Positions 53,462-63,840 are shown, counted from the first letter of the stretch. The stretch: 64,000 nucleotides of DNA from Bacteroidales bacterium (GCA_016707785.1 JADJGZ010000008.1:1-64000); one strand, 5' to 3'. A program made the numbers and translations. Notes: generated by a model not told the origin, from the sequence alone.

Positions 53462-55699
53462 ATGTACCAGGTTGATGTTGTAGCTGAAAATAAGGAAATT
53501 GTAAAACGGTACCGAAGTTTACTTCGTGCCTGGAGCAGCAATAAAGGGATACGCGATAAAAACCGTGTCCGGGAGGCCTTTGAATTAGCGAAGGAGGCTC
53601 ATAGCACTATGCGGAGAAGGAGCGGGGAACCCTATATTTATCATCCGCTAGAAGTAGCCAGGATAGTGGCAGAGAATATCGGACTTGGTGAAACTGCTAT
53701 TATATGTGCCTTACTACATGATGTAATTGAAGATAATGCTGACTATTCACTGGATTTCATTCAAAAACGTTTTGGTGATAAAGTATCCTATATAGTAGAT
53801 GGACTTACAAAAATTAAAGACGGATACGAAAAGCCGGAGTCATCCATTCAAGCTGAAAACATTAAGAAAATGTTGCTCACATTGTCGGATGATGTTAGAG
53901 TAATTCTTATCAAGCTAGCCGATCGTTTGCACAATATGCGGACCCTGGATTCAATGCCAGATTACAAGAAAAAAAATATTGCAGCAGAAACTATTTACCT
54001 GTATTCGCCATTAGCCCACAGGTTGGGTCTATATGCCATTAAAAGTGAGTTGGAAGACCTTGCCTTAAAGTATACAGAGCCTGAGATTTACAATACAATC
54101 TACCAAAAGTTACTTGAGACAGAATCTGCCCGTTCACGGTTCATTCAAAAATTTATCTATCCGATCAAAAGGGACTTGGCCCGAAGAGGTATCACTTTTG
54201 AAATAGACAGTCGCGAAAAGTCGATTTATTCGATTTATAAAAAAATGCAACTCAAAGAGATCCCTTTTGAGGAGGTATTTGATATTTTCGCCGTGAGGAT
54301 TATTGTTGATTCCCCGCAAGAGCTTGAAAAGATCAATTGTTGGCAAGTATATTCCATAGTAACTGATCATTATAATCCAAAACTAAATCGCCTGCGAGAC
54401 TGGATTTCTACCCCCAAGGCTAATGGGTATGAGTCTCTTCACACCACAGTGATGAGCCAAACCGGTCAGTGGGTTGAAGTTCAGATTAGAACCCGAAGAA
54501 TGCATGAGATAGCCGAAAGAGGTTATGCTGCTCATTGGAAATATAAGCAGATGGCGGAGAAAGAGAAAGCGCAGGAATCAGGATTGGATCAGTGGCTCAG
54601 AAAAGTTCAGGAAATACTCAGATCACCTGATTCTAATACATTGAACTTCCTGGATGATATAAAACTTACCTTATTTTCTGATGAAGTTTTCGTTTTCACA
54701 CCCAAAGGAGAAATTAAGTCACTGCCAGTAGGTAGCACTATCATTGATTTTGCGTATAACATCCATACTCATCTTGGTAATACTTGTATAGCTGCTAAAG
54801 TCAACAGGAAACTCTCTCCACTTAATTACAAACTTAAAAGCGGAGACCAGGTAGAAATAATTGCGTCAAAAAAAGGATTTCCACGTGATGAATGGCTTGA
54901 TTATGCTTTCACTGCAAGAGCCAAAACTTATATTAAGGAGGCTATCAAAGAACAACGAAAATCAATAGCCAATGAAGGCAGAGTGAAGTTGGAAGGATAT
55001 TTTGAAGAATTATCCTTGAAATTCAGCAAATCAAATATTAATCGATTTGCAGAACATAGTGGATTTATCAGCCATTCTGACTTGTTTTATAAAGTTGCTA
55101 TGGATGAGATTGGATTAATTGAACTGAGGAGCTGTTGCATTGAACATGAATATATGCTGAAGGAAAATGAGCCTTCTTCAGTTCCAGTCAATGCTGATTA
55201 TAATACTAGTTCTGAAAAATTGAAATCGCCTCATACCAGACAATATGAGATTCAGGATCTGGATAATCTCGAATTTACAATAGCCCATTGTTGCCATGCT
55301 TTGCCCGGGGATGATATTGTTGGATATGCTCCTAATGGAAGTACACTTCAGGTTCATAGAACAAATTGTCCTGAGGCCATTGAACTTATGTCGCGATATG
55401 CCAACAGAATGGTTTTTGCTAAATGGAGCAACAGGAACATGAATACATTCATGGCTGGTATTAAGGCAACAGGAATTGATAGAAAGAGTATGATTTTCGA
55501 TATTATTCAGGTAATTAGCGAAAAGCTTGGCCTCAATATTCGTTCCTTTCATATTGAAACAACGGGAGATATTTTTGAAGCACACATAAATTTATATGTG
55601 CATGATACAATTGACATGAATAAATTGTCTGAAGAGTTAAAGCATGTCAATGGTATTTCAACAGCAAACAGAATATTTAAATTTGTTCCAAGTTTCTGA
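53462..55699 (+). CDS. Bifunctional (p)ppGpp synthetase/hydrolase RelA/SpoT
   Basis: This 745-residue Rel protein makes and hydrolyses (p)ppGpp in the stringent response. The HD hydrolase domain is intact (IYHPLEVARIVAENIG, CALLHDVIEDNADY, KLADRLHNMRTLDS). The synthetase domain follows (KSIYSIYKKMQLKEIPFEEVFDIFAVRII, KANGYESLHTTV). TGS (about 400-460, VFTPKGEIKSLPVGSTIIDFAY) and C-terminal ACT (about 670-745) domains complete the usual long form. Because both enzymatic domains look intact, it is probably the main Rel enzyme. Confidence 0.96.
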   Translation: MYQVDVVAENKEIVKRYRSLLRAWSSNKGIRDKNRVREAFELAKEAHSTMRRRSGEPYIYHPLEVARIVAENIGLGETAIICALLHDVIEDNADYSLDFIQKRFGDKVSYIVDGLTKIKDGYEKPESSIQAENIKKMLLTLSDDVRVILIKLADRLHNMRTLDSMPDYKKKNIAAETIYLYSPLAHRLGLYAIKSELEDLALKYTEPEIYNTIYQKLLETESARSRFIQKFIYPIKRDLARRGITFEIDSREKSIYSIYKKMQLKEIPFEEVFDIFAVRIIVDSPQELEKINCWQVYSIVTDHYNPKLNRLRDWISTPKANGYESLHTTVMSQTGQWVEVQIRTRRMHEIAERGYAAHWKYKQMAEKEKAQESGLDQWLRKVQEILRSPDSNTLNFLDDIKLTLFSDEVFVFTPKGEIKSLPVGSTIIDFAYNIHTHLGNTCIAAKVNRKLSPLNYKLKSGDQVEIIASKKGFPRDEWLDYAFTARAKTYIKEAIKEQRKSIANEGRVKLEGYFEELSLKFSKSNINRFAEHSGFISHSDLFYKVAMDEIGLIELRSCCIEHEYMLKENEPSSVPVNADYNTSSEKLKSPHTRQYEIQDLDNLEFTIAHCCHALPGDDIVGYAPNGSTLQVHRTNCPEAIELMSRYANRMVFAKWSNRNMNTFMAGIKATGIDRKSMIFDIIQVISEKLGLNIRSFHIETTGDIFEAHINLYVHDTIDMNKLSEELKHVNGISTANRIFKFVPSF

Positions 55700-55941
55700 T
55701 TTTTAGCATATTGGATTTCTTTTTCAGTATGTTAATCACAAATTGTAAATTCCTCTCTTATAGCTCTTCTGAGCACTGAAATTTTGTGTTGCTTAATATT
55801 TATATAACTGATAATAAGCGGTTTAAAATGAATTGTCTTTTGTTGATTTATTAGAATTCATTGAGAATAATTTAAATCTATTTTTATTTATACCAAATTC
55901 AGATAATTTATTATTACTTTTATCAAAAAAAATTGGCAGAC

Positions 55942-56436
55942 ATGGTAACAGATAATAAAAAGATGAATTACGAAACTGTTCGGAAGATCTTTACTGAGTA
56001 CCTGGAGAAACTTGGACATCGTAAAACCCCGGAGCGATTCACTATTCTGAAAGAGATTTATGCTACTGACAGACATTTTGATATAGAGACTCTTTATATT
56101 CAGATGAAGAACAACAAGTACAGGGTAAGCAGAGCTACTTTGTATAATACTATCGAATTACTTTTGAATTGCAATCTAGTTACTAAGCATCAATTCAGGA
56201 ATAATTGCGCACAGTTTGAGAAGTCTTATAAATTCAAACAACACGATCATTTCATCAATTTGGATAATGGACAGGTGCTTGAATTTTGTGATCCCCGAAT
56301 CCATGAAATTCAACTGTCGGTAGAGAAGATTTTAGGTGTTAAGATTTCACATCATTCTCTGACTTTTTATGGCATAATGGACACTGAAGCTTCTGGTAAT
56401 CAAAATATTCAGACGCCTGCTTCTATTGAACAATAG
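55942..56436 (+). CDS. Fur-family transcriptional regulator without CxxC motifs
   Basis: The protein has 164 residues from the ATG at 55942; a TTG at 55933 is an alternative. The winged-helix domain (about 10-90) shows HRKTPERFTILKEIY and RVSRATLYNTIELLLNCNLV. The dimerisation domain has the metal-type sequence QHDHFINLDNGQVLEF, but the CxxC pairs of many Fur/Zur proteins are absent. It may sense iron, peroxide or another metal. The Bacteroidota rule linking such forms to Fur or PerR is not firm enough to choose. relA/spoT lies upstream and purA downstream. Confidence 0.88.
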   Translation: MVTDNKKMNYETVRKIFTEYLEKLGHRKTPERFTILKEIYATDRHFDIETLYIQMKNNKYRVSRATLYNTIELLLNCNLVTKHQFRNNCAQFEKSYKFKQHDHFINLDNGQVLEFCDPRIHEIQLSVEKILGVKISHHSLTFYGIMDTEASGNQNIQTPASIEQ

Positions 56437-56524
56437 AGTAACCTAGTTGAGTCTATCCTCAATTTACAGCTTTTTTCCTTTTGATTTTTCATTTTTCCAA
56501 GGCACTGCCAGATGGAAATAACTT

Positions 56525-56532
56525 TATATTTG
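56525..56532 (+). promoter_or_regulatory. -7 promoter element of purA
   Basis: TATATTTG fits TAnnTTTG and lies 44 nt before the purA ATG at 56577. No clear -33 element is seen. Confidence 0.35.
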
Positions 56533-56576
56533 TAGCTTATATTTAGCGCTGCTGTTTTTGTAATTGATTTTAGCTG

Positions 56577-57866
56577 ATGAAAATAGATGTATTGTTAGGC
56601 CTTCAATGGGGGGATGAAGGGAAAGGAAAAATCGTTGATGTTCTTTCTCCAAATTATGATATTATTGCTCGTTTTCAGGGTGGTCCAAATGCGGGTCATA
56701 CTTTGGAAATTAAGGGGGACAGGCATGTTCTGCATACAATTCCTTCAGGGATTTTTCACCCTGAGAAAATCAATGTCATTGGAAATGGTGTTATTGTTGA
56801 TCCCAGAATTCTTTTGGGAGAGGTAGAAAAATTACGGGCAAAAGGTGTTGAGCCTACCAGAAATCTGAAAATATCGAAGAGATCACATCTCATCCTGCCT
56901 ACACATCGAATGCTTGATGCTGCATATGAATCAGCCTTAGGAAAAGATAAGATCGGGTCAACGCTCAAAGGGATCGGACCTTGTTATACTGATAAAACTG
57001 CGCGCTATGGACTTAGGTTCGGTGATATTCTGGCTCCTGATTTCAGAGAGAAATATAATCAATTGAAAGATCGGCATTTAAGGATATTAAATTCCTATAA
57101 TTTTGAGCTTGCTTCAAGAATGCTTGATAACTTGACTTTTGAACAATATGAATCTGATTGGTTTAAGGCAATTAATCAATTGAAGGATTTTGATTTGATT
57201 GACAGCGAATTATATCTCAATAAAGCCCTGCGTGAAGGTAAAAGAATTTTGGCAGAAGGAGCCCAAGGCAGTTTATTGGATGTGGATTTTGGTTCTTACC
57301 CATTTGTAACTTCTTCAAATACCATAACAGCCGGTGTCTGTTCCGGATTAGGTGTACCTCCATCCTCTATTGATAAGGTATTTGGTGTATTCAAGGCATA
57401 TTGTACCAGGGTAGGGAGCGGCCCTTTCCCAACTGAATTATTCGATGAAACAGGGGAGTTTTTGCGCACGAAGGGTCATGAGTTCGGTTCTACTACAGGT
57501 CGGCCAAGACGTTGTGGCTGGCTTGATCTTCCTGCCCTCAGATATGCTATCATGCTAAATGGAGTAACTGATTTAGTAATGATGAAAGCAGATGTCCTGA
57601 ATGATCTGGAGCAAATTAATATTTGCACAGCTTATGGAATAGGAGAGGAGGTAGTTACTGATCTAACCTACGAAACTCTTAGCCATGAAGTAAAACCTGT
57701 TTTTGATAGTCTGGAAGGTTGGAAACCTCGTCTTGATAACCAGGCAAGTTTTAATTCACTTCCTTTAAAATTAAAGGATTATATTGAATATATCGAGAAA
57801 TCTGTTGAGTTGCCCATTTCAATTCTATCCATTGGTCCAGGAAGAGAACAGACGATTGTAAGATAA
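56577..57866 (+). CDS. purA: Adenylosuccinate synthetase
   Basis: PurA joins IMP and aspartate using GTP on the way to AMP. The 429-residue protein starts MKIDVLLGLQWGDEGKGKIVD, with the GTP P-loop-like GDEGKGK. Other motifs are NAGHTLEIKGDRHVLHTIPSG, GIGPCYTDKTARYG, AEGAQGSLLDVDFGSYPFVTSSNT and TTGRPRRCGWLD. Its length is normal. It stands alone after the Fur-family gene. Confidence 0.98.
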   Translation: MKIDVLLGLQWGDEGKGKIVDVLSPNYDIIARFQGGPNAGHTLEIKGDRHVLHTIPSGIFHPEKINVIGNGVIVDPRILLGEVEKLRAKGVEPTRNLKISKRSHLILPTHRMLDAAYESALGKDKIGSTLKGIGPCYTDKTARYGLRFGDILAPDFREKYNQLKDRHLRILNSYNFELASRMLDNLTFEQYESDWFKAINQLKDFDLIDSELYLNKALREGKRILAEGAQGSLLDVDFGSYPFVTSSNTITAGVCSGLGVPPSSIDKVFGVFKAYCTRVGSGPFPTELFDETGEFLRTKGHEFGSTTGRPRRCGWLDLPALRYAIMLNGVTDLVMMKADVLNDLEQINICTAYGIGEEVVTDLTYETLSHEVKPVFDSLEGWKPRLDNQASFNSLPLKLKDYIEYIEKSVELPISILSIGPGREQTIVR

Positions 57867-57946
57867 TTATTCTGTACCTTTCGATGAACCGGGAGATTTA
57901 AGTTAAGTTATGCTGATATCTTAACAGGCTTTATATTTGAGCCAAA

Positions 57947-58714
57947 CTATTTCATTTTGAGCTCTTTAGTCAGAATGTTTTTGAACCTTGTTTCACTGAT
58001 ATAGTGGTCTTCAATAAGCCTTCCATCTCTGAGCAAACTGAATACAGCAAATCCAGAGGGTGCTTGCTGCGCTTCCTGTGCAGAGCGAATGTGAGTAAGC
58101 TTCAGATCAATTCCATATTCTTCTGCTGTTTTTTTAAGAGCTGCAGCCGATTTTTCATTCCAGGGGCATTGGTCTGAATATACGAGATTCCATCCCAGGT
58201 ATTGCTCTTGATTTGAATTCCAATCAACTAATCCCGGATCTTCTGCAGAAGGATTAATTTTGAGTGCCAAAAGTTCGAATCGATCTCTATTAGCTACCTG
58301 TTGATACCCATTTTTAAGAAATAATTGTTTGTTTGAAATCCAGGTGCCATCACTTGTCATAACACATATTCCATCCTTTCTATGTCTTGCTGCATCATCA
58401 AGGCATTGAGAAAGTAACCAGGAGCCAATACCGCGATTTTTGTCCTTAATTGCATATACAAACATGCAGTGAATAAAATAATAATTTTGTGCCTGAACAG
58501 GGCGCCATGCAAATTCTGAAGGGATATATTCTATGAAAGCAAGGGGCTTTCCCAACTGGTTTTTCAATATTTTCAGTCGAAGGCCTTCAGCATATCGATT
58601 AAGAAACCACTCCTTTTTCGCTGAAAAGCCCGGACTGCTTATATCTTTAATACAAAAAAGTGATTCTGTGTTTACATTGTCCGGGGTTACCTCAATAAGG
58701 ATGTGATCAACCAT
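57947..58714 (-). CDS. GNAT acetyltransferase with YoaP-like thioredoxin-fold tail
   Basis: This 255-residue protein has an N-terminal GNAT domain (about 30-150), with the acetyl-CoA loop in AIKDKNRGIGSWLLSQCLDDA. The C-terminal part (about 165-255) matches the YoaP extension: LVYSDQCPWNEKSAAAL with one Cys, then HIRSAQEAQQAPSGFAVFSLLRDG. B. subtilis YoaP has this pairing; its substrate is unknown. The gene stands alone between purA and infB, convergent to purA. Confidence 0.8.
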   Translation of the reverse strand: MVDHILIEVTPDNVNTESLFCIKDISSPGFSAKKEWFLNRYAEGLRLKILKNQLGKPLAFIEYIPSEFAWRPVQAQNYYFIHCMFVYAIKDKNRGIGSWLLSQCLDDAARHRKDGICVMTSDGTWISNKQLFLKNGYQQVANRDRFELLALKINPSAEDPGLVDWNSNQEQYLGWNLVYSDQCPWNEKSAAALKKTAEEYGIDLKLTHIRSAQEAQQAPSGFAVFSLLRDGRLIEDHYISETRFKNILTKELKMK

Positions 58715-58785
58715 ATAATTATTATATCTGATAAAGGTAAAATATACTTTATAATTAATGTTGGCGGTAGCAAGAAAAAATGGAA

Positions 58786-58809
58786 TAAAAAAACCGGCAC
58801 AAGGCCGGC
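58786..58809 (-). terminator. Terminator after infB
   Basis: On the minus strand GCCGG and CCGGC (58794-58798 and 58804-58808) form the stem, followed by seven T residues. It is 20 nt beyond the infB stop and closes the rimP-nusA-infB group. Confidence 0.85.
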
Positions 58810-58828
58810 ATAATTGATATTGTATAGA

Positions 58829-61800
58829 TTAAAGCTTTCGTTTTACTTCAATCTCTTCGTATCCCTCGATAATGTCGCTTACTTTAATGTCATTGAAATT
58901 ATCAATATTAAGACCACATTCATAGCCGGTAGCAACTTCTTTAACATCATCCTTAAAGCGTTTCAATGAGCCAAGTAAGCCAGTATAGACAACAATACCA
59001 TCCCGAATAACCCGAACGCGGGTGTTTCTGTGAATTTTGCCATCGAGTACCATACATCCGGCAACAGTTCCCACTTTGGTAATTTTGAAAACTTCACGCA
59101 CTTCAACATTGCAAGTGATTTTTTCTTCAATTTCAGGTGAGAGCATCCCTTCAATAGCAGCTTTAATTTCATTAATCGCTGTATAGATAATGGAATATAA
59201 CCTTACATCAATTTCCTCCCTTTCAGCAAGCTTTCTTGCGCTCACACTTGGTCTTACCTGGAATCCAACAATAATTGCATTGGAGGCAGATGCAAGGAGG
59301 ACATCACTTTCGGTAATTGCACCAACAGATTTATGAATAACATTTACCTGAACCTGGTTGGTTGATAGACGGAGCAAGGAGTCGGAGAGTGCTTCTACAG
59401 ATCCATCAACGTCACCTTTAACAATGATATTAAGTTCCTTGAAGTCCCCAATAGCTATACGTCTTCCAATTTCATCGAGAGTAATATGTTTTTGAGTACG
59501 TATACCTTGTTCTCTTTGCAACTGTAAACGTTTACTTGCAATCTGCTTTGCCTCTCTCTCATCTGACATTACATTGAACTTATCACCTGCCTGTGGTGCG
59601 CCGGTTAAGCCCAGGAGCAATACAGGTGCAGAAGGACCGGCTTCACGGATGGCCTGGTTACGCTCATTATACATAGCCTTAACTTTACCATATAATGAGC
59701 CAGCCAGTATAATGTCTCCAATTCGAAGAGTGCCATTCTGTACCAGGAGTTTGGCGATATATCCTCTTCCCTTGTCTAAGGAGGATTCAATAACGGTTCC
59801 CATAGCCTTTCTGTTCGGATTTGCTTTCAATTCAAGCAATTCTGCTTCAAGAAGGACTTTATCAAGAAGGAGATTAATATTTGTACCTTTTTTAGCTGAG
59901 ATTTCCTGACTCTGGTAATTTCCACCCCAATCTTCAACCAGGATATTGAGTTTTGACAACTCCTCCTTGATTTTTTCTGTATTGGCACCAGGCTTATCTA
60001 TTTTGTTGATTGCAAAAACCATTGGACTACCCGCTGCCTGAGCATGATTAATAGCTTCAATGGTTTGGGGCATAACGGTATCATCAGCAGCAACAACAAT
60101 GATTACAATGTCAGTTACTTGAGCACCACGGGCGCGCATAGCAGTGAAAGCCTCATGGCCTGGAGTATCGAGGAAAGTGAGCTTTCTTCCATCTTCCAGT
60201 TGCACTTCATAAGCACCAATATGCTGAGTAATTCCTCCAGCTTCGCCGGCAATAACATTTGCGTGTCGAATGTAGTCAAGTAATGATGTTTTTCCATGAT
60301 CGACATGTCCCATCACTGTGACAATCGGAGTCCTTGGGCTTAGATCTTCTGTTTTATCAACTTCTTCTTCCTGATCGATAGCTTCCTGAACATCCACACT
60401 GACGAATTCAACTGTAAATCCAAATTCATCTGCAAGCAGGGTAATGGTTTCGGCATCCAAACGCTGGTTGATGGAAACGAACATGCCGACTGACATGCAA
60501 GTAGCTATAATTTGAGTAACAGGAACATCCATCATGCTTGCAAGATCATTTGCAGTCACAAATTCAGTAACCTTCAGAACTTTTTGTTCTTCTGCCAGCC
60601 TGGCCTGGTGTTCTTCTAGCTGTTGACTAACAGCAAGGCGTTTTTCACGGCGATATTTTGAGGCTTTTGATTTCCCAGTACCACTTAAACGTTGAAGTGT
60701 TTCGCGAATTTGTTTCTGGATATCCTCTTCGCTTAACTCTACCTTAGGTTCAATAGTGCGAGGCTTCCCAATGACTCTGCGAGTACCACTTTTTGGGCCT
60801 GTCTTATTATCATTAGGACGTGCTGTTTCTGTATTGGTTTGTTCAGGAGTAACCGCTTTGGTCTTTATTCTCTTCCTTTTCTTCTTCTTGCCACCTTTAC
60901 CACTTTCATCTGTTGAAGAGGCAACTGGTTTACGACTCTCTGGACGTGCAGGTTCCGGAAGATCAATCTTATTTACAAGTTTGATGCCTTCGAGCCTGGG
61001 AATCTTTGTAGTAATAAAATTTGAATCATGTTTGGAATAGAGTCCAGAAGCAGATGGAGCATCAGTTTTGGTTTCCGGCGCTTTAGGAGGCGCAGGTTTT
61101 GGATCTTCAGCTTTTTGAACAGGTGGTTCTGGAACTACTGTTACTACTTCTTCAGGTATTGTGGATTCAATAGGTACAATCTCAATTATTTCAGCCGGGG
61201 TAGGTTCTTCTGAGGAGGTACTTGGTTTTACATCCTTTTCCTTCTTCGACTTCGATTTAGGTTTTGGTCCAAGTGATGAGAGGTCTATTTTTCCAACAAC
61301 TTTTACCCCACTTATCGAAGGTTCTTCCTGATCGGATTCTGGTTCAATAATAGTTTCCGGTATTATCTCAGTTGAAACAGGAGATGGAATAGTCTCAGCA
61401 ATTTCGGGTTCTGAATGAACTTCAGGAATTTCAAGGGGAACTACTTCATCAGGGATAACTAATTCAGGTATAAAAGGTTCAGGCTCAGCAATAATTTCGG
61501 GCTCTTCCTTTATGAATACAGGTTCAGGGATAAGGATTTCCGGCTCAACTTCGATAATTGGTTCCGATTTCTTTGGAGTTTCCGGAACTTTTTCGGTTTT
61601 ACTTTTTCCCTGGTAATCATATGAAGACTTGATAATAAGTTCTTCATTTACCTTTTCATCCCGTTCTTCGACAGGAGCAGTTTTCCTGGTGCCAGAAGTT
61701 ACAACAGGATGCTGCGTGTATTCGAGCTCAATTTTCTTAGAGATCTCTTTTGCAGCTTTATCAGGCTGGTACTCCTTGATAAGGAGAGCGTACATTTCAG

Positions 61801-61933
61801 GGCTCAACTTGGTATTAGGATTACTATCGATCTTATGCCCCTTTTTATGGAGGAAGTCGATGATGGTCTGAACACCAACATTAAACTCTGTTGCGGCTTT
61901 ACTAAGCCTTACATTAACTGTGCCTTCTGACAT
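58829..61933 (-). CDS. infB: Translation initiation factor IF-2
   Basis: IF-2 is the GTPase that places initiator tRNA on the ribosome. The protein has 1034 residues from the ATG at 61933 (MSEGTVNVRLSKAATEFNVG); the upstream extension in the open frame is not part of it. An N-terminal IF2_N domain is followed by a long acidic Pro/Glu-rich linker (about 90-400), which explains the large size. The GTPase core has GHVDHGKTSLLDYI, DTPGHEAFTAMRARG and NKIDKPGAN, followed by domains II-IV. nusA and rimP lie upstream in the conserved order. Confidence 0.97.
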   Translation of the reverse strand: MSEGTVNVRLSKAATEFNVGVQTIIDFLHKKGHKIDSNPNTKLSPEMYALLIKEYQPDKAAKEISKKIELEYTQHPVVTSGTRKTAPVEERDEKVNEELIIKSSYDYQGKSKTEKVPETPKKSEPIIEVEPEILIPEPVFIKEEPEIIAEPEPFIPELVIPDEVVPLEIPEVHSEPEIAETIPSPVSTEIIPETIIEPESDQEEPSISGVKVVGKIDLSSLGPKPKSKSKKEKDVKPSTSSEEPTPAEIIEIVPIESTIPEEVVTVVPEPPVQKAEDPKPAPPKAPETKTDAPSASGLYSKHDSNFITTKIPRLEGIKLVNKIDLPEPARPESRKPVASSTDESGKGGKKKKRKRIKTKAVTPEQTNTETARPNDNKTGPKSGTRRVIGKPRTIEPKVELSEEDIQKQIRETLQRLSGTGKSKASKYRREKRLAVSQQLEEHQARLAEEQKVLKVTEFVTANDLASMMDVPVTQIIATCMSVGMFVSINQRLDAETITLLADEFGFTVEFVSVDVQEAIDQEEEVDKTEDLSPRTPIVTVMGHVDHGKTSLLDYIRHANVIAGEAGGITQHIGAYEVQLEDGRKLTFLDTPGHEAFTAMRARGAQVTDIVIIVVAADDTVMPQTIEAINHAQAAGSPMVFAINKIDKPGANTEKIKEELSKLNILVEDWGGNYQSQEISAKKGTNINLLLDKVLLEAELLELKANPNRKAMGTVIESSLDKGRGYIAKLLVQNGTLRIGDIILAGSLYGKVKAMYNERNQAIREAGPSAPVLLLGLTGAPQAGDKFNVMSDEREAKQIASKRLQLQREQGIRTQKHITLDEIGRRIAIGDFKELNIIVKGDVDGSVEALSDSLLRLSTNQVQVNVIHKSVGAITESDVLLASASNAIIVGFQVRPSVSARKLAEREEIDVRLYSIIYTAINEIKAAIEGMLSPEIEEKITCNVEVREVFKITKVGTVAGCMVLDGKIHRNTRVRVIRDGIVVYTGLLGSLKRFKDDVKEVATGYECGLNIDNFNDIKVSDIIEGYEEIEVKRKL

Positions 61934-62076
61934 GCGTGTTTTTAAGTTGTTCCTAACACTCGGAATTAGTGTGCAAAAGTAAGATATTATTTTCAATCTT
62001 TACGAAAATCAGGAGATTGGTGTTTTTTAGCAGATTTCCAAGTGTATTTTTTGTGTAATGTTGCCTGGGGAATTTG

Positions 62077-63321
62077 TTATTCAAACTCCGCTCTCAGGAT
62101 TTTCATTACCTCCTTGATGGTTTCTTCTTCCAACTGGCTTCTACGTACAAGCTCGTCAACACTTAGTTCTAATACACTTTTAGCAGTGTCGCATCCAATT
62201 GTTTTCAGTTCATCAATGATCCATTGATCAATTTCGTCGCTGAATTCCTGGAGATCGACATCTTCATAATCGAATTCAGTATCGCGATAAACATCAATTT
62301 CATACCCTGTAAGTTTTCCGGCAAGTTTAATATTGTGTCCCCCTTTACCTATAGCCAAGGAAACCTGGTCAGGTTTCATGTAAACTTCAGCTCTTTTGGT
62401 TTCATCATCAATGTTGATAGAAGAGATTTTTGCAGGACTAAGTGCGCGCTGAATATAGAGTTGGGGGTTTGAAGTAAAGTTAATCACATCAATATTCTCG
62501 TTTTTGAGTTCTCTCACAATTCCGTGAATACGTGATCCTTTCATCCCAACGCATGCACCCACAGGGTCAATTCGGTCATCATAAGATTCTACCGCGATTT
62601 TGGCTCTTTCTCCTGGAACACGAACTATATTCTTAATGGTTATTAAGCCATCATAAACTTCAGGTACTTCGGCTTCAAGCAGACGTTCCAGAAAGGCAGG
62701 AGATGTTCTTGAAAGGATAATAGCGGGGGAGTTCTTTTTCATCTCTACTCGAGCAACAACAGCTTTAATAGAGTCCCCTTTCCTGTAAAAGTCACCAGGG
62801 ATCTGCTCTGATTTGGGAAGTGTTAGCTCAAGGTATTCATCATCAAGGACAAGGATTTCATTCTTCCAAACCTGATATACTTCCCCGGTAATTACTTCTC
62901 CAATTTTATCTTTATATTTCCTGTAGATATTATCTTTTTCATATTCCTGAACCTTTGAAATAAGATTCTGACGTATAGCCAGGATTTCTCTTCTTCCAAA
63001 GTCAAGCATTTTGATAGGTTCTACCACTTCTTCACCTACTTCGAAATCAGGTTCAATTTTAATCGCCTCTGAATAGGAAATCTGAAGACTTTCATCTTCA
63101 ACAGCATCATCGCCAACTATTTCCCTGTTTCGCCATATTTCGAGGTCACCTTTGTCCACATTGACAATGATATCAATATTTTCATCAGTGCCATATTTCT
63201 TAATCAGCATATGTCTGAAAACATCTTCCAGGATTCTCATGAGGGTTTCACGTTCAATATTCTTGAATTCCTTGAATTCAGTGAATGTTTCAACCAGGTT
63301 AATGTGTTCCATTTCACCCAT
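62077..63321 (-). CDS. nusA: Transcription termination/antitermination factor NusA
   Basis: NusA binds RNA polymerase and RNA hairpins during pausing, termination and antitermination. The 414-residue protein has an N-terminal domain (MEHINLVETFTEFKE; the ATG at 63312 is a good alternative to 63321), an S1 domain (about 135-200, GEVITGEVYQVWKN), and two KH domains (about 230-350; GACVGMKGSRIHGIVREL and AIGKGGHNIKLAGKLTG). The last 60 residues are an acidic tail with a partial helix-hairpin-helix. It lies 17 nt after rimP and 143 nt before infB. Confidence 0.96.
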   Translation of the reverse strand: MGEMEHINLVETFTEFKEFKNIERETLMRILEDVFRHMLIKKYGTDENIDIIVNVDKGDLEIWRNREIVGDDAVEDESLQISYSEAIKIEPDFEVGEEVVEPIKMLDFGRREILAIRQNLISKVQEYEKDNIYRKYKDKIGEVITGEVYQVWKNEILVLDDEYLELTLPKSEQIPGDFYRKGDSIKAVVARVEMKKNSPAIILSRTSPAFLERLLEAEVPEVYDGLITIKNIVRVPGERAKIAVESYDDRIDPVGACVGMKGSRIHGIVRELKNENIDVINFTSNPQLYIQRALSPAKISSINIDDETKRAEVYMKPDQVSLAIGKGGHNIKLAGKLTGYEIDVYRDTEFDYEDVDLQEFSDEIDQWIIDELKTIGCDTAKSVLELSVDELVRRSQLEEETIKEVMKILRAEFE

Positions 63322-63338
63322 GGCAATAAAATTTTTGG

Positions 63339-63785
63339 TTAAAATTTAATGATTTCCTTAGTTTCTTTTGCATCTGCATAAGATATCAGGTGCGTTTGTT
63401 CGGTAATGATTTTTTTAATCTTTGTGCGTTCGATTACTTCAAATCCGGAATCATTTGCTGATTTCAGCTCCCCCGAGATTTTTGTTCCGTCGTTCATTGT
63501 AACAGCTATTTCCCGCCCGATATTCTTGGTATATTGTCTTACAAGTTTGTAAGGGTGATCCAATCCAGATGATGAAACATTGAGTTCAAAATCATCAGTA
63601 TCTCTGTCGAGGTTTGATTCAATATGCCTGCTAAGGCTGATACAATGTTCAATCAAAACAGATGTATCACTGTCGATAAAAACAAGGATACGATTTCCAG
63701 ATTTAATGCTGAGCTCTACCAGGAACCGGTCTGATCCTTCTAAATGTTCTTCTATCAGGCTCCTGATAAATGATTCCTTGATCAT
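63339..63785 (-). CDS. rimP: Ribosome maturation factor RimP
   Basis: RimP assists maturation of the 30S subunit. The 148-residue protein has the two usual domains: an alpha/beta domain with FIDSDTSVLIEHCISLSRHIES, and ELNVSSSGLDHPYKLVRQYTKNIGREI, then a small SH3-like end (GELKSANDSGFEVIE). It heads the rimP-nusA-infB group. A -7 element lies at 63833-63840. Confidence 0.95.
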   Translation of the reverse strand: MIKESFIRSLIEEHLEGSDRFLVELSIKSGNRILVFIDSDTSVLIEHCISLSRHIESNLDRDTDDFELNVSSSGLDHPYKLVRQYTKNIGREIAVTMNDGTKISGELKSANDSGFEVIERTKIKKIITEQTHLISYADAKETKEIIKF

Positions 63786-63832
63786 GTTAAAAGTAATTGG
63801 TTATTGATCTGATAATCTGTTCGTTTTTGAAA

Positions 63833-63840
63833 CAAAATTA
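63833..63840 (-). promoter_or_regulatory. -7 promoter element of rimP-nusA-infB
   Basis: TAATTTTG on the minus strand with an upstream TTTG 16 nt away, slightly short of the usual 19-21. The leader to the rimP ATG would be about 45 nt. Confidence 0.45.

Noticed and set aside
60756..61213. Plus-strand Phe/Arg-rich frames
   Set aside because: They are antisense to the Pro/Glu-rich linker of infB.
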